Shown here piece by piece: positions 8,460-18,077 of a DNA stretch of 64,000 bases; within the stretch, counting starts at the first letter, position 1; each line of letters starts with the position of its first letter. Origin of the DNA: Kitasatospora sp. SolWspMP-SS2h. GTDB lineage: Bacteria; Actinomycetota; Actinomycetes; Streptomycetales; Streptomycetaceae. The notes beneath the pieces were generated by a model, which was given only the letters and a program-made list of their open reading frames with translations, was not told the DNA's origin and did no database searches. The position numbers and the translations under genes were made by a program. The stretch is from the NCBI RefSeq assembly GCF_003259315.1, contig NZ_QLLT01000018.1, positions 62,001 through 126,000 of the forward strand. Direction: 5' to 3'.

Positions 8460-9116
8460 TCAGGGCGCGGCGTGCTCCCGCACCCACGCGTGCATGGCGA
8501 TCGCGGCGGCGGCCCCCGCGTTGATCGAGCGGGTGGAGCCGAACTGGGCGATCGAGCAGACCGCCGCCGCGTGCTCCCACGCCTCGGGCGTCAGCCCCGG
8601 CCCCTCCTGCCCGAACAGCAGCACGCAGCGCTCGGGCAGCCGGAAGGCCTCCAGCGGCACCGCGCCCGGCAGGTTGTCGATGCCGATCACCGGCAGCCCG
8701 CGCTCGGCGGCGAAGGCGGCCAGCGAGGCCACCGAGCCGTGGTGGCGCACGTGCTGGTAGCGGTCGGTGACCATGGCGCCGCGCCGGTTCCAGCGCCGCC
8801 GCCCCACGATGTGCACCTCGCCCGCCAGGAAGGCGTTCGCGGTGCGCACCACCGAGCCGATGTTGAAGTCGTGCTGCCAGTTCTCGACCGCGACGTGGAA
8901 GCCGTGCCGCCGGGTGTCCAGGTCCGCGACGATCGCCTCGTGCCGCCAGTAGCGGTAGCCGTCCACCACGTTACGGCGGTCCCCGGCGGCCAGCAGCTCC
9001 GGGTCCAGCCGGGGGTCGTCGGGCCACGGCTCGGGGTGCGGGCCGACGCCGATCTCCCGGTCGTCGCCAAGGTCGTCGTACTGCGCGCCCAGCTGGGGCA
9101 CCGAGGTGTCGCTCAC
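8460..9116 (-). CDS. TrmH/SpoU-family RNA 2'-O-methyltransferase
   Basis: 218 aa. The SPOUT knot motifs are clear: NIGSVVRTANAF in the middle (motif 1, with Asn and Arg), LFGQEGPGLTPE (motif 2) and STRSINAGAAAAI (motif 3). It should transfer a methyl group from S-adenosylmethionine to a ribose 2'-OH in tRNA or rRNA; the target nucleotide cannot be read from sequence. Its GTG start overlaps the TGA of the exporter gene upstream (GTGA), so translation is probably coupled. An acidic N-terminal ~60 residues precede the fold. Confidence 0.85.
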   Translation of the reverse strand: MSDTSVPQLGAQYDDLGDDREIGVGPHPEPWPDDPRLDPELLAAGDRRNVVDGYRYWRHEAIVADLDTRRHGFHVAVENWQHDFNIGSVVRTANAFLAGEVHIVGRRRWNRRGAMVTDRYQHVRHHGSVASLAAFAAERGLPVIGIDNLPGAVPLEAFRLPERCVLLFGQEGPGLTPEAWEHAAAVCSIAQFGSTRSINAGAAAAIAMHAWVREHAAP

Positions 9117-11263
9117 GCCCCCAACGGTACGGGCTCCGGGTGGGCCGGCTGCGGCCGCGTCCGCACCGCGCGCTCCAGCTCGGTCAGGGCCTGCATGACC
9201 AGGCGGGCCCCGGCCCGGACGACGTCGATCCGGTCGTCCGGGGGCAGCGCGGCGAGCTGGTGGTCCCAGGTCCGGTGGGCCTCGCGCAGCAGGGTGAAGT
9301 CGACGTCCTGGCCGAGCAGCACCGCGGCGGCGGCCAGCGCGGTGGCGTCCCGCAGCTCCTCGCCGAACGCGCCGGCCCCGGGCACCGGCGGGGCGTCCTC
9401 GCCGGGCAGGTGGGCCTCCAGCAGGACGGTGGAGCGGTCCAGCATGCCGACCGCGGAGCGGGCCTTGTCGAACTGCTTGCGGCTCAGCTCCGGCACCTGC
9501 TCGGAGTGCCGCACCGGCTCCACCTCGGCCCGGTCCAGCGCCGCCAGCATCTCGCTGCGGGCCTCCCGCACGTCCAGCAGCGCCGGCCGCACCTCCCGCT
9601 CGGCCCGCCCGCCCGCCGGGTCCCCGTACGCGCCGAACACCGCCGCCGCGTACCGCCCCGCCGAGGCCAGCCACTCGGCGAGGCGCTCCGGCAGCCGGGC
9701 GGTCTGCCAGGTCGGGAACAGCGCGTACGCGGCGAGCGCGACGAAACCGCCCAGCAGCGTCATCGACACCCGGTCCACGGCCAGTCGCACCGGGTCGCCG
9801 GGCTGGAGGCCGAGCAGGAACACCACGTACGAGGAGATCGCCACCGTCATCACCGCGTACCCGGTGCGCATGGTCAGGTAGGCCAGGCCCATGCAGCACA
9901 CCGCCAGCACCGCCAGCACCCAGTCCCCGGGGTCGAACAGCTGCACCACGGCGGTGGACAGCAGCACCCCGGCGGCCGTCCCGGCCACCCGGGCCACGCC
10001 GCGGCTGAAGGTCTGCGCGAAGTCCGGGCGCATCACCATCGCGGAGGTCATCGGCGCCCAGTAGCCGTGCTCGATCCGCAGCAGCCGGGACGCCAGGTAG
10101 GCGGAGGTGACCACCACGGCCATCCGCACCGCGTGGTGGAAGATCGCCGAGTGCCGGTGCAGCTGCCGCCCGACGGTGGCCAGCGCGGCGGGCGCGACCT
10201 TGACCAGCGGCGGGCGGCGCAGGCCGGTGGCGGTGGCGGTGGGCGCGGTGCGGGACTGCACGGTGGTGCGGTCCTGCCGGTCCAGCCGGTCGGCGGCCCG
10301 GCCCAGCAGGCCGGAGAGCCGGCGGGCCGAGCGGCGGGCGGCGCCGCGCAGCAGGTCCTCGCCGCTGCCGGGGCGGGCCAGCGCCAGGCCGGGGGTGTCC
10401 CTGGGCAGCCGGACCGGGTCGCCGCTGCGGATCGCCCGGGCCAGCGCGTCCAGCACGTCGGCGGCGGCGGCCAGCACCTCCCGGGCCCGGTCCCGCTCGG
10501 CGCCCTCCTCGGCGGCCCCGACCCGGGGGTCGGCGAGCGCGGCCAGCGCGGGGCGGATCCGCTCGGCGATGGTGCGCAGGCCGCGCAGCTCGGGCGGACG
10601 GCGCCTGGCCTGCCGGGCGGTCAGCCTGGCGGCCTGCCGCCCGACGATGAACGGCTCCGGGTCGACCTGCGCCACCGGGTCGTGGCGCAGCCGGCGGGCG
10701 TAGTCGCCGAGCCCGGCGTAGATGTCGGCGAGCGCGTCGCGCTGGGCCCGCCAGCTGTCGATCGGCCAGACCGTCACCACCAGGGCCTGGACGGCGCCGC
10801 CGACCGAGCAGAGCAGCCCGTGCTCGACCGCGGTGGGCACCGACACCGGCAGCTGCACCACCACCATCATCACGGCCAGCGTGTTGGCGGCGACCACGCC
10901 CGCGGTCGGTCCGATCGCCCAGGCCAGCCCGGCGCCGAACGCCCACAGCGCGAGCACCACCGGGAACGCGCCGGGGATGCCCACCGCGACGTAGCCCAGG
11001 AAGGTCGACAGGCCCAGCCCGGCCGCCGCCGCCAACGCCAGCGAGGCGCGCGGCCGGAACGAGCGCTGGAAGGTCGCGGTGCCGGCGATGAACGCGCCCA
11101 TCGCCGCCGAGGTCGCCTGCGCGGGCCCGTACAGGAACAGCGCCGGGAAGACCACCAGCGCGGCGGCCACCGCCCCGCGCAGCGCGCGCCTGGGGTTGGT
11201 CAGCGAGCGGTCCACGGTCAGCCCGGCCCGGGCGGTGTCGCGCAGGGCCGTGAACCAGGACAT
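9113..11263 (-). CDS. FUSC-family membrane protein (aromatic acid exporter-like)
   Basis: 716 aa. Two hydrophobic blocks, residues ~25-170 and ~365-490, each of several helices, are separated and followed by charged helical cytoplasmic regions. This is the FUSC/aromatic-acid-exporter layout (fusaric-acid resistance, YccS-like). The second block contains HGYWAPMTSAMVMRPDFAQTF, close to the family signature WAxxTxxxvxqp. Likely proton-driven efflux of small aromatic or organic acids. ATG start; no strong ribosome site. Coupled to the methyltransferase gene by a 4-base overlap, though no functional link is obvious. Confidence 0.8.
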   Translation of the reverse strand: MSWFTALRDTARAGLTVDRSLTNPRRALRGAVAAALVVFPALFLYGPAQATSAAMGAFIAGTATFQRSFRPRASLALAAAAGLGLSTFLGYVAVGIPGAFPVVLALWAFGAGLAWAIGPTAGVVAANTLAVMMVVVQLPVSVPTAVEHGLLCSVGGAVQALVVTVWPIDSWRAQRDALADIYAGLGDYARRLRHDPVAQVDPEPFIVGRQAARLTARQARRRPPELRGLRTIAERIRPALAALADPRVGAAEEGAERDRAREVLAAAADVLDALARAIRSGDPVRLPRDTPGLALARPGSGEDLLRGAARRSARRLSGLLGRAADRLDRQDRTTVQSRTAPTATATGLRRPPLVKVAPAALATVGRQLHRHSAIFHHAVRMAVVVTSAYLASRLLRIEHGYWAPMTSAMVMRPDFAQTFSRGVARVAGTAAGVLLSTAVVQLFDPGDWVLAVLAVCCMGLAYLTMRTGYAVMTVAISSYVVFLLGLQPGDPVRLAVDRVSMTLLGGFVALAAYALFPTWQTARLPERLAEWLASAGRYAAAVFGAYGDPAGGRAEREVRPALLDVREARSEMLAALDRAEVEPVRHSEQVPELSRKQFDKARSAVGMLDRSTVLLEAHLPGEDAPPVPGAGAFGEELRDATALAAAAVLLGQDVDFTLLREAHRTWDHQLAALPPDDRIDVVRAGARLVMQALTELERAVRTRPQPAHPEPVPLGA

Positions 11264-11306
11264 ACCGCGAGCTTATCGACTTTTCGCCACTCGGCCCGCC
11301 GGGCCG

Positions 11307-12347
11307 CTAGGCGGTCGGCTCCCCGGCCCGCTCCGCCGCCGGCCCGTCACCGGCCGGCCCGTCCGCCGGCTCCCGCTCCGCCGCCGGCTCCCGCGCCCAC
11401 CGCCGTCCGGCCGGCCACCGCTGGACCGCCAGCAGGAACGCGGTCGGCAGGAACACCGCGTCCGCGGAGATCATCGCCAGCGAGAAGAACGGCAGCCCCA
11501 GCAGCACCGCGATCGCCAGGTGCTCGACCACCATCACCGCCAGCAGCACGTTCTTCAGCCGCCGCGCGGCCAGCGAGAACGGGAAGCCGACCTGCATGAC
11601 CACGGTGCCGTAGGTCAGCGCGAAGGTGACCAGCAGGCTGCCGCCGAGCAGCCCGGACAGCTCCGGCCAGGGGGTGAAGTACGCCAGTTTCAGCGGGTAG
11701 AAGACCGCGGTGCCGTCCTGCCAGCGCGAGCCCTGGACCTTGTACCAGCCGGCCGTGGCGTACACCAGCACCACCTGGACGGCGATCACCAGCATCGCGC
11801 CGTTGTGCAGCATCGCGGCCAGCGCGTCGGCCAGCGCCCGCGGCTCGCCCCACCCGGCCGGGTCCCGGCCGGGCTTGCGGGCCCGGCGGCGGGCGTCCAG
11901 CGACCAGACCGTCCCGCAGCGGGTGAGGGCCAGGTAGATCGCCATCAGGTGGACCAGGTTGTCGCCGCCGTCGCCGAGGAACACGTTGCGGTTCTGCAGC
12001 GACAGCACGGTCAGCGCGAACAGCACCGAGGAGGCCCGGGTGCGCCAGCCCAGCGCCGTCGCCCCGGCCGAGAGCAGCGCCAGCAGGTACACCGCCTCGA
12101 ACCACCAGCGGCCGTCGCTCCAGGACAGCGCCGTGAACGCGTGGGTGTCGGCCAGCAGCCGGCCGTTCAGCTCCGCCGACCAGGGCGAGAGGTCCCCGTA
12201 CAGCACCCGCCGGTGCGGCCACTCGCGCAGCAGGTAGCAGCCCCAGGTGCCGGCGGTGCCGATCCGCACCACGGCGGCCTGGTACGGGGCGAGGGTGGTC
12301 AGCAGGCGCGGCAGCGCGGCCCGGACGGCCGCGGGCGCGCCGGTCAC
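11307..12347 (-). CDS. HTTM-domain membrane protein
   Basis: 346 aa integral membrane protein with about eight hydrophobic segments and the HTTM pattern: LSWSDGRWWFE, LQNRNVFLGDGGDNLVHLM, YATAGWYKVQGSRWQDGTAVFYPL. HTTM is the horizontally transferred transmembrane domain related to vitamin K-dependent gamma-carboxylase. The C-terminal ~30 residues are a charged Ala/Glu/Pro tail. The chosen GTG overlaps the TGA of the DUF5819 gene (GTGA), so the two are co-translated; GTG at 12350 is an alternative. The catalytic activity of bacterial HTTM proteins with DUF5819 partners is not known to me. Confidence 0.85.
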   Translation of the reverse strand: MTGAPAAVRAALPRLLTTLAPYQAAVVRIGTAGTWGCYLLREWPHRRVLYGDLSPWSAELNGRLLADTHAFTALSWSDGRWWFEAVYLLALLSAGATALGWRTRASSVLFALTVLSLQNRNVFLGDGGDNLVHLMAIYLALTRCGTVWSLDARRRARKPGRDPAGWGEPRALADALAAMLHNGAMLVIAVQVVLVYATAGWYKVQGSRWQDGTAVFYPLKLAYFTPWPELSGLLGGSLLVTFALTYGTVVMQVGFPFSLAARRLKNVLLAVMVVEHLAIAVLLGLPFFSLAMISADAVFLPTAFLLAVQRWPAGRRWAREPAAEREPADGPAGDGPAAERAGEPTA

Positions 12348-12979
12348 CACAGGCCCCGCCGGTCCTCGGCCTGCACCGGCCACCAGGGCAGCTCGCGGGC
12401 GTGCGGGGCGGTGTCGACCTGCTCGCCGCTCCAGGGCGGCGGGGCGACGGCGGTGGCGGTGGCCCGCAGCTGGACCTGGATCACCCGGTCGCCGCCGGGC
12501 CCGATCCGCTGGAGGGCGATCCGCTTCAGGTACTGCTCGGCGAGCTCGCCGCGGTTGCCGGCCGCGGCGGTCCCGTCGCCCTCGCCGTGGGTGGACTCGT
12601 AGAAGTCCCAGGCCCGGCGCAGCAGGTTCTGGTCCAGGTGGCTGGGCGCCGGGTCGTGCCGGATCGCCGCCCAGTCCCCGGCGCTCAGCCCGTGCCACTC
12701 GCCGGTGGCCACCTGCCCGTCCGGGCCGATGGTCCGCACCCGGGCGTCCACCGCGACGTTGCGCTGCAGCGGGTCCGGCGCGAACAGCTTCCAGTTCTGC
12801 TCGAACTCCGGGTAGACCACCGCGTCCAGCTCGGAGCGGTACTCCTTCGACACCGAGTTGGCGGGCGCCACGGCCAGGAAGAGCGCGCCGAGGAACGCCA
12901 GGACGCAGGCTCCCAGCCCCACCCCGGCGACCACCAGGACCACCCGGGCGGGCTTGGACCAGACGCGCACGGCCGACAT
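12344..12979 (-). CDS. DUF5819 family membrane-anchored protein
   Basis: 211 aa. A single transmembrane helix at ~12-34 (VVLVVAGVGLGACVLAF) is followed by an extracytoplasmic domain with the family-typical F-EQNWKLFAPDP, in which a Trp-Lys-Leu-Phe-Ala-Pro stretch precedes a strand-rich region. Function unknown. The 4-base overlap with the HTTM gene suggests the two products form one membrane complex. ATG start with CGGCAGG upstream. Confidence 0.8.
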   Translation of the reverse strand: MSAVRVWSKPARVVLVVAGVGLGACVLAFLGALFLAVAPANSVSKEYRSELDAVVYPEFEQNWKLFAPDPLQRNVAVDARVRTIGPDGQVATGEWHGLSAGDWAAIRHDPAPSHLDQNLLRRAWDFYESTHGEGDGTAAAGNRGELAEQYLKRIALQRIGPGGDRVIQVQLRATATAVAPPPWSGEQVDTAPHARELPWWPVQAEDRRGLW

Positions 12980-13049
12980 CCTGCCGCACCGCCCAAGCGT
13001 TCGAACAGGGGCCGGAGCCCTTGCACCGCCCCGCGGCGGACCGCGGGGG

Positions 13050-14171
13050 CTACAGGACGAACGGCTCCCGGCCGGTCCCGCCCACCATCGGGCGCCCGGC
13101 GGCCTCCCAGGCGAACATCCCGCCGTCCACGTTGACCGCGTCCCGGCCGCCCGCCACCAGGTACTGCACCACCTGGGCGGAACGGCCGCCGACCCGGCAC
13201 ACCACGTACAGCCGGCCCTCGGGCAGCTCGTCGAGGCGGGCCACCACCTGGCCGATCGGGATGTGCAGCGCGCCCTCCACGTGCCCGGCGTCCCACTCGT
13301 CCTGCTCGCGGACGTCGAGCAGGACGGCGTCGGCGGGCACCGAGGCGGCGTCGGCGGTGGGCAGCTGAGCGAACATCGGGGCGGTCTCCTGGGGTGCGTG
13401 GGACGGTTGGTGGTGCCCATTGTCGGGCAGGAGCGCGGCCAGTCTCGCCTGCCGGTCCGCGGCGGTGGCCAGCAGCTGCTCGGCGAGCTCCTCCAGCAGC
13501 CGCTCCGGCTCCTCGGGCCGCAGCAGCAGCAGCTCGCCCATCGGGGTGCGCTCCAGCCGGACCCGCTCCACCGCCAGCGCGGTGATCCGGCCGGTCAGCC
13601 ACTCCAGGCGCTGGCGCAGCCAGGCCAGCCGGTCGGGGGAGTCCGCGGCGGGCGCCGAGTCCGGGGAGGTGGACCACTCCTCGGCCAGCCGCTCCAGCCC
13701 CTCGGCGTCGGCCAGCGCGTACGCCTCGTTGACGCGGGCGATGAAACCCGAGCGGCGCTCCTGCTCGGCCGGGTCGGTGGTCAGGTCGGGGTGAGCCCGG
13801 CGGACCAGCTCGCGGTAGGTGCGCTGGGCCTCCTTGCCGGGCCGCACCCGGCGGGCCTCCGGCTCGCCCTCGCGCGGGCCGCGCTCCTCCGGCGGCTCGA
13901 CCCGCTCCCGGGCCTCCCGGGCCCGCCGCAGGTCCTCCGGGTCGCCGCTGAGCACCGCCACCGACTCGGCGATCAGCGCGTCCAGCTCGTCCAGCTCGGC
14001 GTAGAGCGGGCCCAGCAGCTGGTGGTGGGCCAGCGCGAAGTTGTCGATCTCCACCCGCAGGGTGGCCACGTCGACGTCCAGGGTCAGCCAGGCCAACTCG
14101 GCCGCCGCGACCCGCTCCTCCAGGTCCTGCCGCTCCGGGTCCGCCCACACCTCGACGCTCGGTACGCTCAC
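13050..14171 (-). CDS. J-domain-like protein continuous with C-terminal rhodanese domain
   Basis: One open frame of 373 aa. Residues ~10-95 are coiled-coil-forming helices; a J-domain-like segment at ~115-160 has the HPD tripeptide at 127-129, where J-proteins contact Hsp70. A second helical stretch ends near 250. Residues 266-373 are a rhodanese domain with active loop Cys C325 in CRVGGRS and the usual MFAWEAAGRPM end. The rhodanese half has its own ATG (13376) with AGGAG 9 bases upstream, and I recall relatives carrying it as a separate ~108 aa gene. So this may be a true fusion, or two genes in the same frame whose intervening stop has been lost, giving both a fusion and a free rhodanese. 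Sulfur-transfer or redox role for the C-terminus is inferred. Confidence 0.75.
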   Translation of the reverse strand: MSVPSVEVWADPERQDLEERVAAAELAWLTLDVDVATLRVEIDNFALAHHQLLGPLYAELDELDALIAESVAVLSGDPEDLRRAREARERVEPPEERGPREGEPEARRVRPGKEAQRTYRELVRRAHPDLTTDPAEQERRSGFIARVNEAYALADAEGLERLAEEWSTSPDSAPAADSPDRLAWLRQRLEWLTGRITALAVERVRLERTPMGELLLLRPEEPERLLEELAEQLLATAADRQARLAALLPDNGHHQPSHAPQETAPMFAQLPTADAASVPADAVLLDVREQDEWDAGHVEGALHIPIGQVVARLDELPEGRLYVVCRVGGRSAQVVQYLVAGGRDAVNVDGGMFAWEAAGRPMVGGTGREPFVL

Positions 14172-14387
14172 CCTGGCCACCCTACCGGGGCCCGGCACAC
14201 CGCCGACCGGGTGACACCGGCGGCACTCCCCGGGGCGCGCGGCGGGCGACACGCAACTGATACTGACGAATCTGCCCGATTGGCTACCTGCCCCCGGCAT
14301 CTCCGTGCTTCATTGGAGGGCGCGTGCGAGGACGCGCGCACCGGCCAGGAGGAGCAGCGAGCACAACAAAGGGGCAGACCGATACCC

Positions 14388-17081
14388 ATGGTGGACCAGC
14401 CCGATCCCACACCCCCGGCCGGAGTGGTCGCCCTGCTCCGGGTCGCCGCCGTGCTGGTCGACCCGGACGGCCGGATCGCGCTGTGGAACCGCACCGCGGA
14501 GGAACTGTTCGGCCACCGCGCCGAGGTCGCCCTCGGCCGCACCGCGCACGGCCTGCTGCCCGCCGTCGAACCCCGTCCCGAGGGCTCCGGCCCGGCCCAG
14601 CGCTGCGACGCCCTCGACACCCTGGACGACCTCGTCCTGGACGGCCCGTGGGCCGGGCCGATGACCGTGCACGACCGCGAGGAGCGGCTGCGCGACGTCC
14701 TGTGGTGGGCCTACCCGCTGGTCGAGCCGGCCGGCCGCTCGCTGCTGGTGCTGGCCGCCGACGCCCGCCCGCTGCGCGCCACCGGCCCCCGGATCGCCCT
14801 CGGCGAGCGCCTGCTCCCGTACGCCGCCGCACCCGCCGCGGCCCGCCCGCAGCAGGTCGCCGCCGCCTTCGCCCCGCCCGGCCCGGGCCGCGCCGAGGCG
14901 CTCGCCGCGCTGCTCCCGCCGGGCTCCGCCGAGCGCCGCCGCCGACTGCTGGACGCCCTCGCCCAGGCCGGGCCGCCCGCGCTGCGGGTGGACGGCGCGG
15001 CCGTGCTGCCCGTGGTCCCGCTGCCGTCCTTCCCGGAGGGCGCCGGCACCGCCCGGGCCGCCGCCGGGATCGGCCGCCGCTACCCCACCGCGCAGCAGCG
15101 CGCCGCCCGCCGCGCCGCGGAGCCGCCGAACCCGGGCGCCGCCGGGTCGCGTCCCCCGGCCGCCGGGCCCGCGACCGCCCACCGGGACGGGCCGCGGCCC
15201 GGCCGCACCGTCCCCGGACCACGCGAAGCCGCCGCCCACCGCCCGGACCCGGGAGGCCCCGTCATCGAACCCGCAGCCGTCCCCGACCCGACCACCGCAG
15301 CCGACCCGACCACCGCCCCCGACCCGACCGGTGCGCCCGCGCCCGCGCCCGCCACCGTCCCGCCGAGCCGGACGGCCGGCTCCGGCACCGGCACCGGCGT
15401 GGAGGTGGTCCGCGGACTGCCCGACGACGGCGACCTGGCGCTGCTCGCCTCGATCGGCAGCCAGGTCGGCACCACCCTGGACCTGGACACCACCGCCCGC
15501 GAACTGTGCGAGGTGCTGGTCCCCCGGGTCGCCGACTTCGCCTGCGTCGACCTGCTCGACGGCCTGATCTCCGACTCCGAGCTGCCCGTCGGGGCGCCCG
15601 ACGACGCCACCATGCTGCGCCGGGTCGCCCGCACCTTCAACGCCGCCTCGCCGCGCTGGGGCCACGTCCTGGACGAGGGCGCGCTGCTGGCCATGCCCCG
15701 CTCCACCCCGCCCGGACTGGCCCTCCAGGAGAACCAGCCGGTGCTGGTCCCGCTGATCTCGCCGGACGTCGCGGTCGACTACGCGGCCTCGCTCGGCGGC
15801 CCCGAACTGGAGCCGGCCGTGGTCGGCCGCTCGATGCTGGTGCTGCCGCTGTCCGCCCGCGGCACCGTGCTGGGCATCCTCAAGCTGCTGCGGCTCGCCG
15901 ACCGGACCCCGTTCACCCGCTCCGACGCCGACACCTTCAAGGAGGTCGCCGCCCGCGCCGCGCTCTCCCTGGACAACGCCCGGCTGCACCGCGCCGAGTC
16001 CAAGGTCGCCACCACGCTCCAGCGCTCGATGATCCCGACCCGCCCGCCGCGGATCCCCGGCGTCCAGATCGCCCACCGCTACATGCCCGGCGACCGCAAG
16101 GCCGAGGTCGGCGGCGACTGGTTCGACGCCATCCAGCTACCCGGCAGCCGGGTCGCCCTGGTGGTCGGCGACGTGATGGGCCACGGCCTGCACTCGGCCG
16201 CCGCGATGGGCCGCTTCCGCACCGCCATGCAGACCCTGGCCGCCCTCGACCTGCCGCCCGCCCAGCTGCTGCGCCACCTCGACAACCTGGCCCACAAGCT
16301 CGGCGACGACCACCTGGCGACCTGCCTGTACGCGGTCTACGACCCGATCAACCGCACCTGCGAACTCGCCTCGGCCGGCCACGTCCCGCCGGTGCTGGTG
16401 CACCCCGACGGCCGCGGCGAACTGCTCGACCTGCCCTCCGGCGCGCCGATCGGCGTCGGCGGGGTGCCGTTCCAGGCCAAGCAGATCGACGTCTCGGACG
16501 GCTCGATGCTGGTGCTGTGCACCGACGGTCTGGTCGAGGTCCGCGGCGGCGACATAGGGGCGGGCCTGGCGGCGCTCTGCGGCAACCTGATCGACCCCGC
16601 GCAGACTCCCGACGAGGCCTGCGACACCGTGCTGAACACCCTGCACTCCGACGACCGGCAGGACGACATCGCGCTGCTGGTGGCCCGCTTCGACGGCGTC
16701 CCGCCGACCGAGGTCGCCACCTGGCAGCTCGGCGTCACCGAGCTGGAGGTCGGCCGGGCCCGCAGCCTGGTGCGCGACCAGCTCGCCGCCTGGCAGCTGA
16801 CCGCGCTCTCCGAGACGGTCGAACTACTGGTCTCCGAACTGGTCACCAACGCGGTCCGGGTGGCCCGGGCCGAGGTGCAGCTGCAGCTGATCCGGGTCGA
16901 CAAACTGCTGGTCGAGGTCAGCGACGACAACCACAACCTGCCCTCGCTGGAGCCCGCCGACGCGTTCTCCGAGCACGGCCGCGGCCTGAACCTGGTCAGC
17001 AAGCTGTCCGAGAAGTGGGGCACCGCCCGCAAGGCGGTCGGCAAGGTCGTCTACTTCGAGATGCCGCTGTCGCGCGGCTGA
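14388..17081 (+). CDS. PAS-GAF-SpoIIE phosphatase-HATPase multidomain regulator
   Basis: 897 aa. PAS-like sensor at ~10-60 (IALWNRTAEELFGH), a long Ala/Pro linker with PDPTTAADPTTAPDPT repeats near 300, GAF at ~345-525, SpoIIE/PP2C phosphatase at ~545-768 with metal ligands in GGDWFDA (574), GDVMGHG, TDGLVE and DDIALLVA, then a C-terminal anti-sigma-type HATPase at ~775-897 with N-box SELVTNAV and GRGLNLV. Family knowledge: such proteins dephosphorylate anti-anti-sigma factors while the kinase domain acts as an anti-sigma switch, controlling SigB-like sigma factors in osmotic stress and development. No partner sigma or STAS gene is nearby. The ATG is reached from AAAGGGG at some distance; many upstream in-frame codons are non-coding. 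Confidence 0.88.
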   Translation: MVDQPDPTPPAGVVALLRVAAVLVDPDGRIALWNRTAEELFGHRAEVALGRTAHGLLPAVEPRPEGSGPAQRCDALDTLDDLVLDGPWAGPMTVHDREERLRDVLWWAYPLVEPAGRSLLVLAADARPLRATGPRIALGERLLPYAAAPAAARPQQVAAAFAPPGPGRAEALAALLPPGSAERRRRLLDALAQAGPPALRVDGAAVLPVVPLPSFPEGAGTARAAAGIGRRYPTAQQRAARRAAEPPNPGAAGSRPPAAGPATAHRDGPRPGRTVPGPREAAAHRPDPGGPVIEPAAVPDPTTAADPTTAPDPTGAPAPAPATVPPSRTAGSGTGTGVEVVRGLPDDGDLALLASIGSQVGTTLDLDTTARELCEVLVPRVADFACVDLLDGLISDSELPVGAPDDATMLRRVARTFNAASPRWGHVLDEGALLAMPRSTPPGLALQENQPVLVPLISPDVAVDYAASLGGPELEPAVVGRSMLVLPLSARGTVLGILKLLRLADRTPFTRSDADTFKEVAARAALSLDNARLHRAESKVATTLQRSMIPTRPPRIPGVQIAHRYMPGDRKAEVGGDWFDAIQLPGSRVALVVGDVMGHGLHSAAAMGRFRTAMQTLAALDLPPAQLLRHLDNLAHKLGDDHLATCLYAVYDPINRTCELASAGHVPPVLVHPDGRGELLDLPSGAPIGVGGVPFQAKQIDVSDGSMLVLCTDGLVEVRGGDIGAGLAALCGNLIDPAQTPDEACDTVLNTLHSDDRQDDIALLVARFDGVPPTEVATWQLGVTELEVGRARSLVRDQLAAWQLTALSETVELLVSELVTNAVRVARAEVQLQLIRVDKLLVEVSDDNHNLPSLEPADAFSEHGRGLNLVSKLSEKWGTARKAVGKVVYFEMPLSRG

Positions 17082-17100
17082 CCGCCGCCCGCCCGCCGGG

Positions 17101-17869
17101 TCAGGACGCCACCGCCCTGGCCCGGCCCTGGGCGGCCACCGCCGCCGCCGCGCCGACCCCGGTCAGCACCCGCGGCCAGTAGTCGCCGAACACCTCGACC
17201 CAGACCGCGATCAGCGCCGCGGTGCTGATCGCCACCAGGTGCTCCAGCCCGGCCAGGTTCGGCAGCAGCAGCGCCTCCACCACCATCGACAGCGCCACCG
17301 CCCCGGCCGTCCACCAGGCCCGGCAGCGCAGCGCCACCACCACGGCCAGCGCCACCACCGCCGCCGAGGGCCCGGTGTCCCGCACGTACGCCACCCAGCG
17401 CGGGAAGCCCAGCGCGTGGTGCGGACCCAGCGCCACCCCGACCCGGGCGAACAGCGTTCCCGCCAGGGTGCAGGCGTACGCCACCACCAGGGTCAGCCGC
17501 CGCCCCAGCACGATCTCGGCCACCCCGAACACCAGGAACACCTGGGCCAGCGCCCCCCCACACCGGCAGGTCCAGGGCCGGCACGTACAGCGACAGCGGG
17601 GTGCGCAGCAGCGACACGTCCAGCGGCAGCGCCGCCTTCACCACCCCGACGTCGGCCACCAGCCGGTCCCCGCCCGGCAGGTGCTGGACCACCGAGAACA
17701 GCAGCACCAGCGCGGTCGCCGCGGTCGCCAGCGGCACCGCGGCGAACCTCCGCCGCGCCACCGCCTCCTTCACGGAAGCGAAAAGCTCCCCCCACTCCGC
17801 GACCGCGGCCCGGCGCAACACCGCCCCGAGCCCCGACCGCACGCCCCCCGCGTGGGTGATCTGCTCCAC
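17101..17869 (-). pseudogene. rhomboid-like membrane protein gene with a frameshift
   Basis: The first ~105 codons (from GTG 17869, GGGAGAG upstream) and the last ~147 codons lie in different frames. The break is at a run of seven C on the + strand (17553-17559; G7 in the mRNA). Removing one G joins LPVWGALAQVFLVFG and gives a single ~255-aa protein with several helices (VPLATAATALVLLFSVV, VFLVFGVAEIVLGRR, AAVVALAVVVAL) resembling rhomboid-like membrane proteins of Streptomyces. Either a recent mutation, phase-variable slippage, or a sequencing error in the homopolymer. Function unknown; catalytic rhomboid Ser/His residues are not evident. Confidence 0.7.
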
Positions 17870-18077
17870 GTCCCGGCTCTCCCGTCCGATTCCGTGCCGA
17901 CTTCCGTCGTCGATTTCTCTTCTGCTCCCCGGATCCGACCCTACGCACCGGGCCGAACCGCGGCATCAGCTTCGGAGACCATTCCCGGCCTCCTCCCGGA
18001 GGCTGACCTCCGGCCCGCTCCGCCCCCCGGCGGAGGGACCTCCCCCTCCCGGGCCGTTCCCGGCCGGGAAGCGTTCC

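Noticed and set aside
12858..14387. N-terminal extension of the SpoIIE-type gene by 510 codons
   Set aside because: It runs antisense through the J-rhodanese and DUF5819 genes; PAS homology begins after the ATG at 14388.
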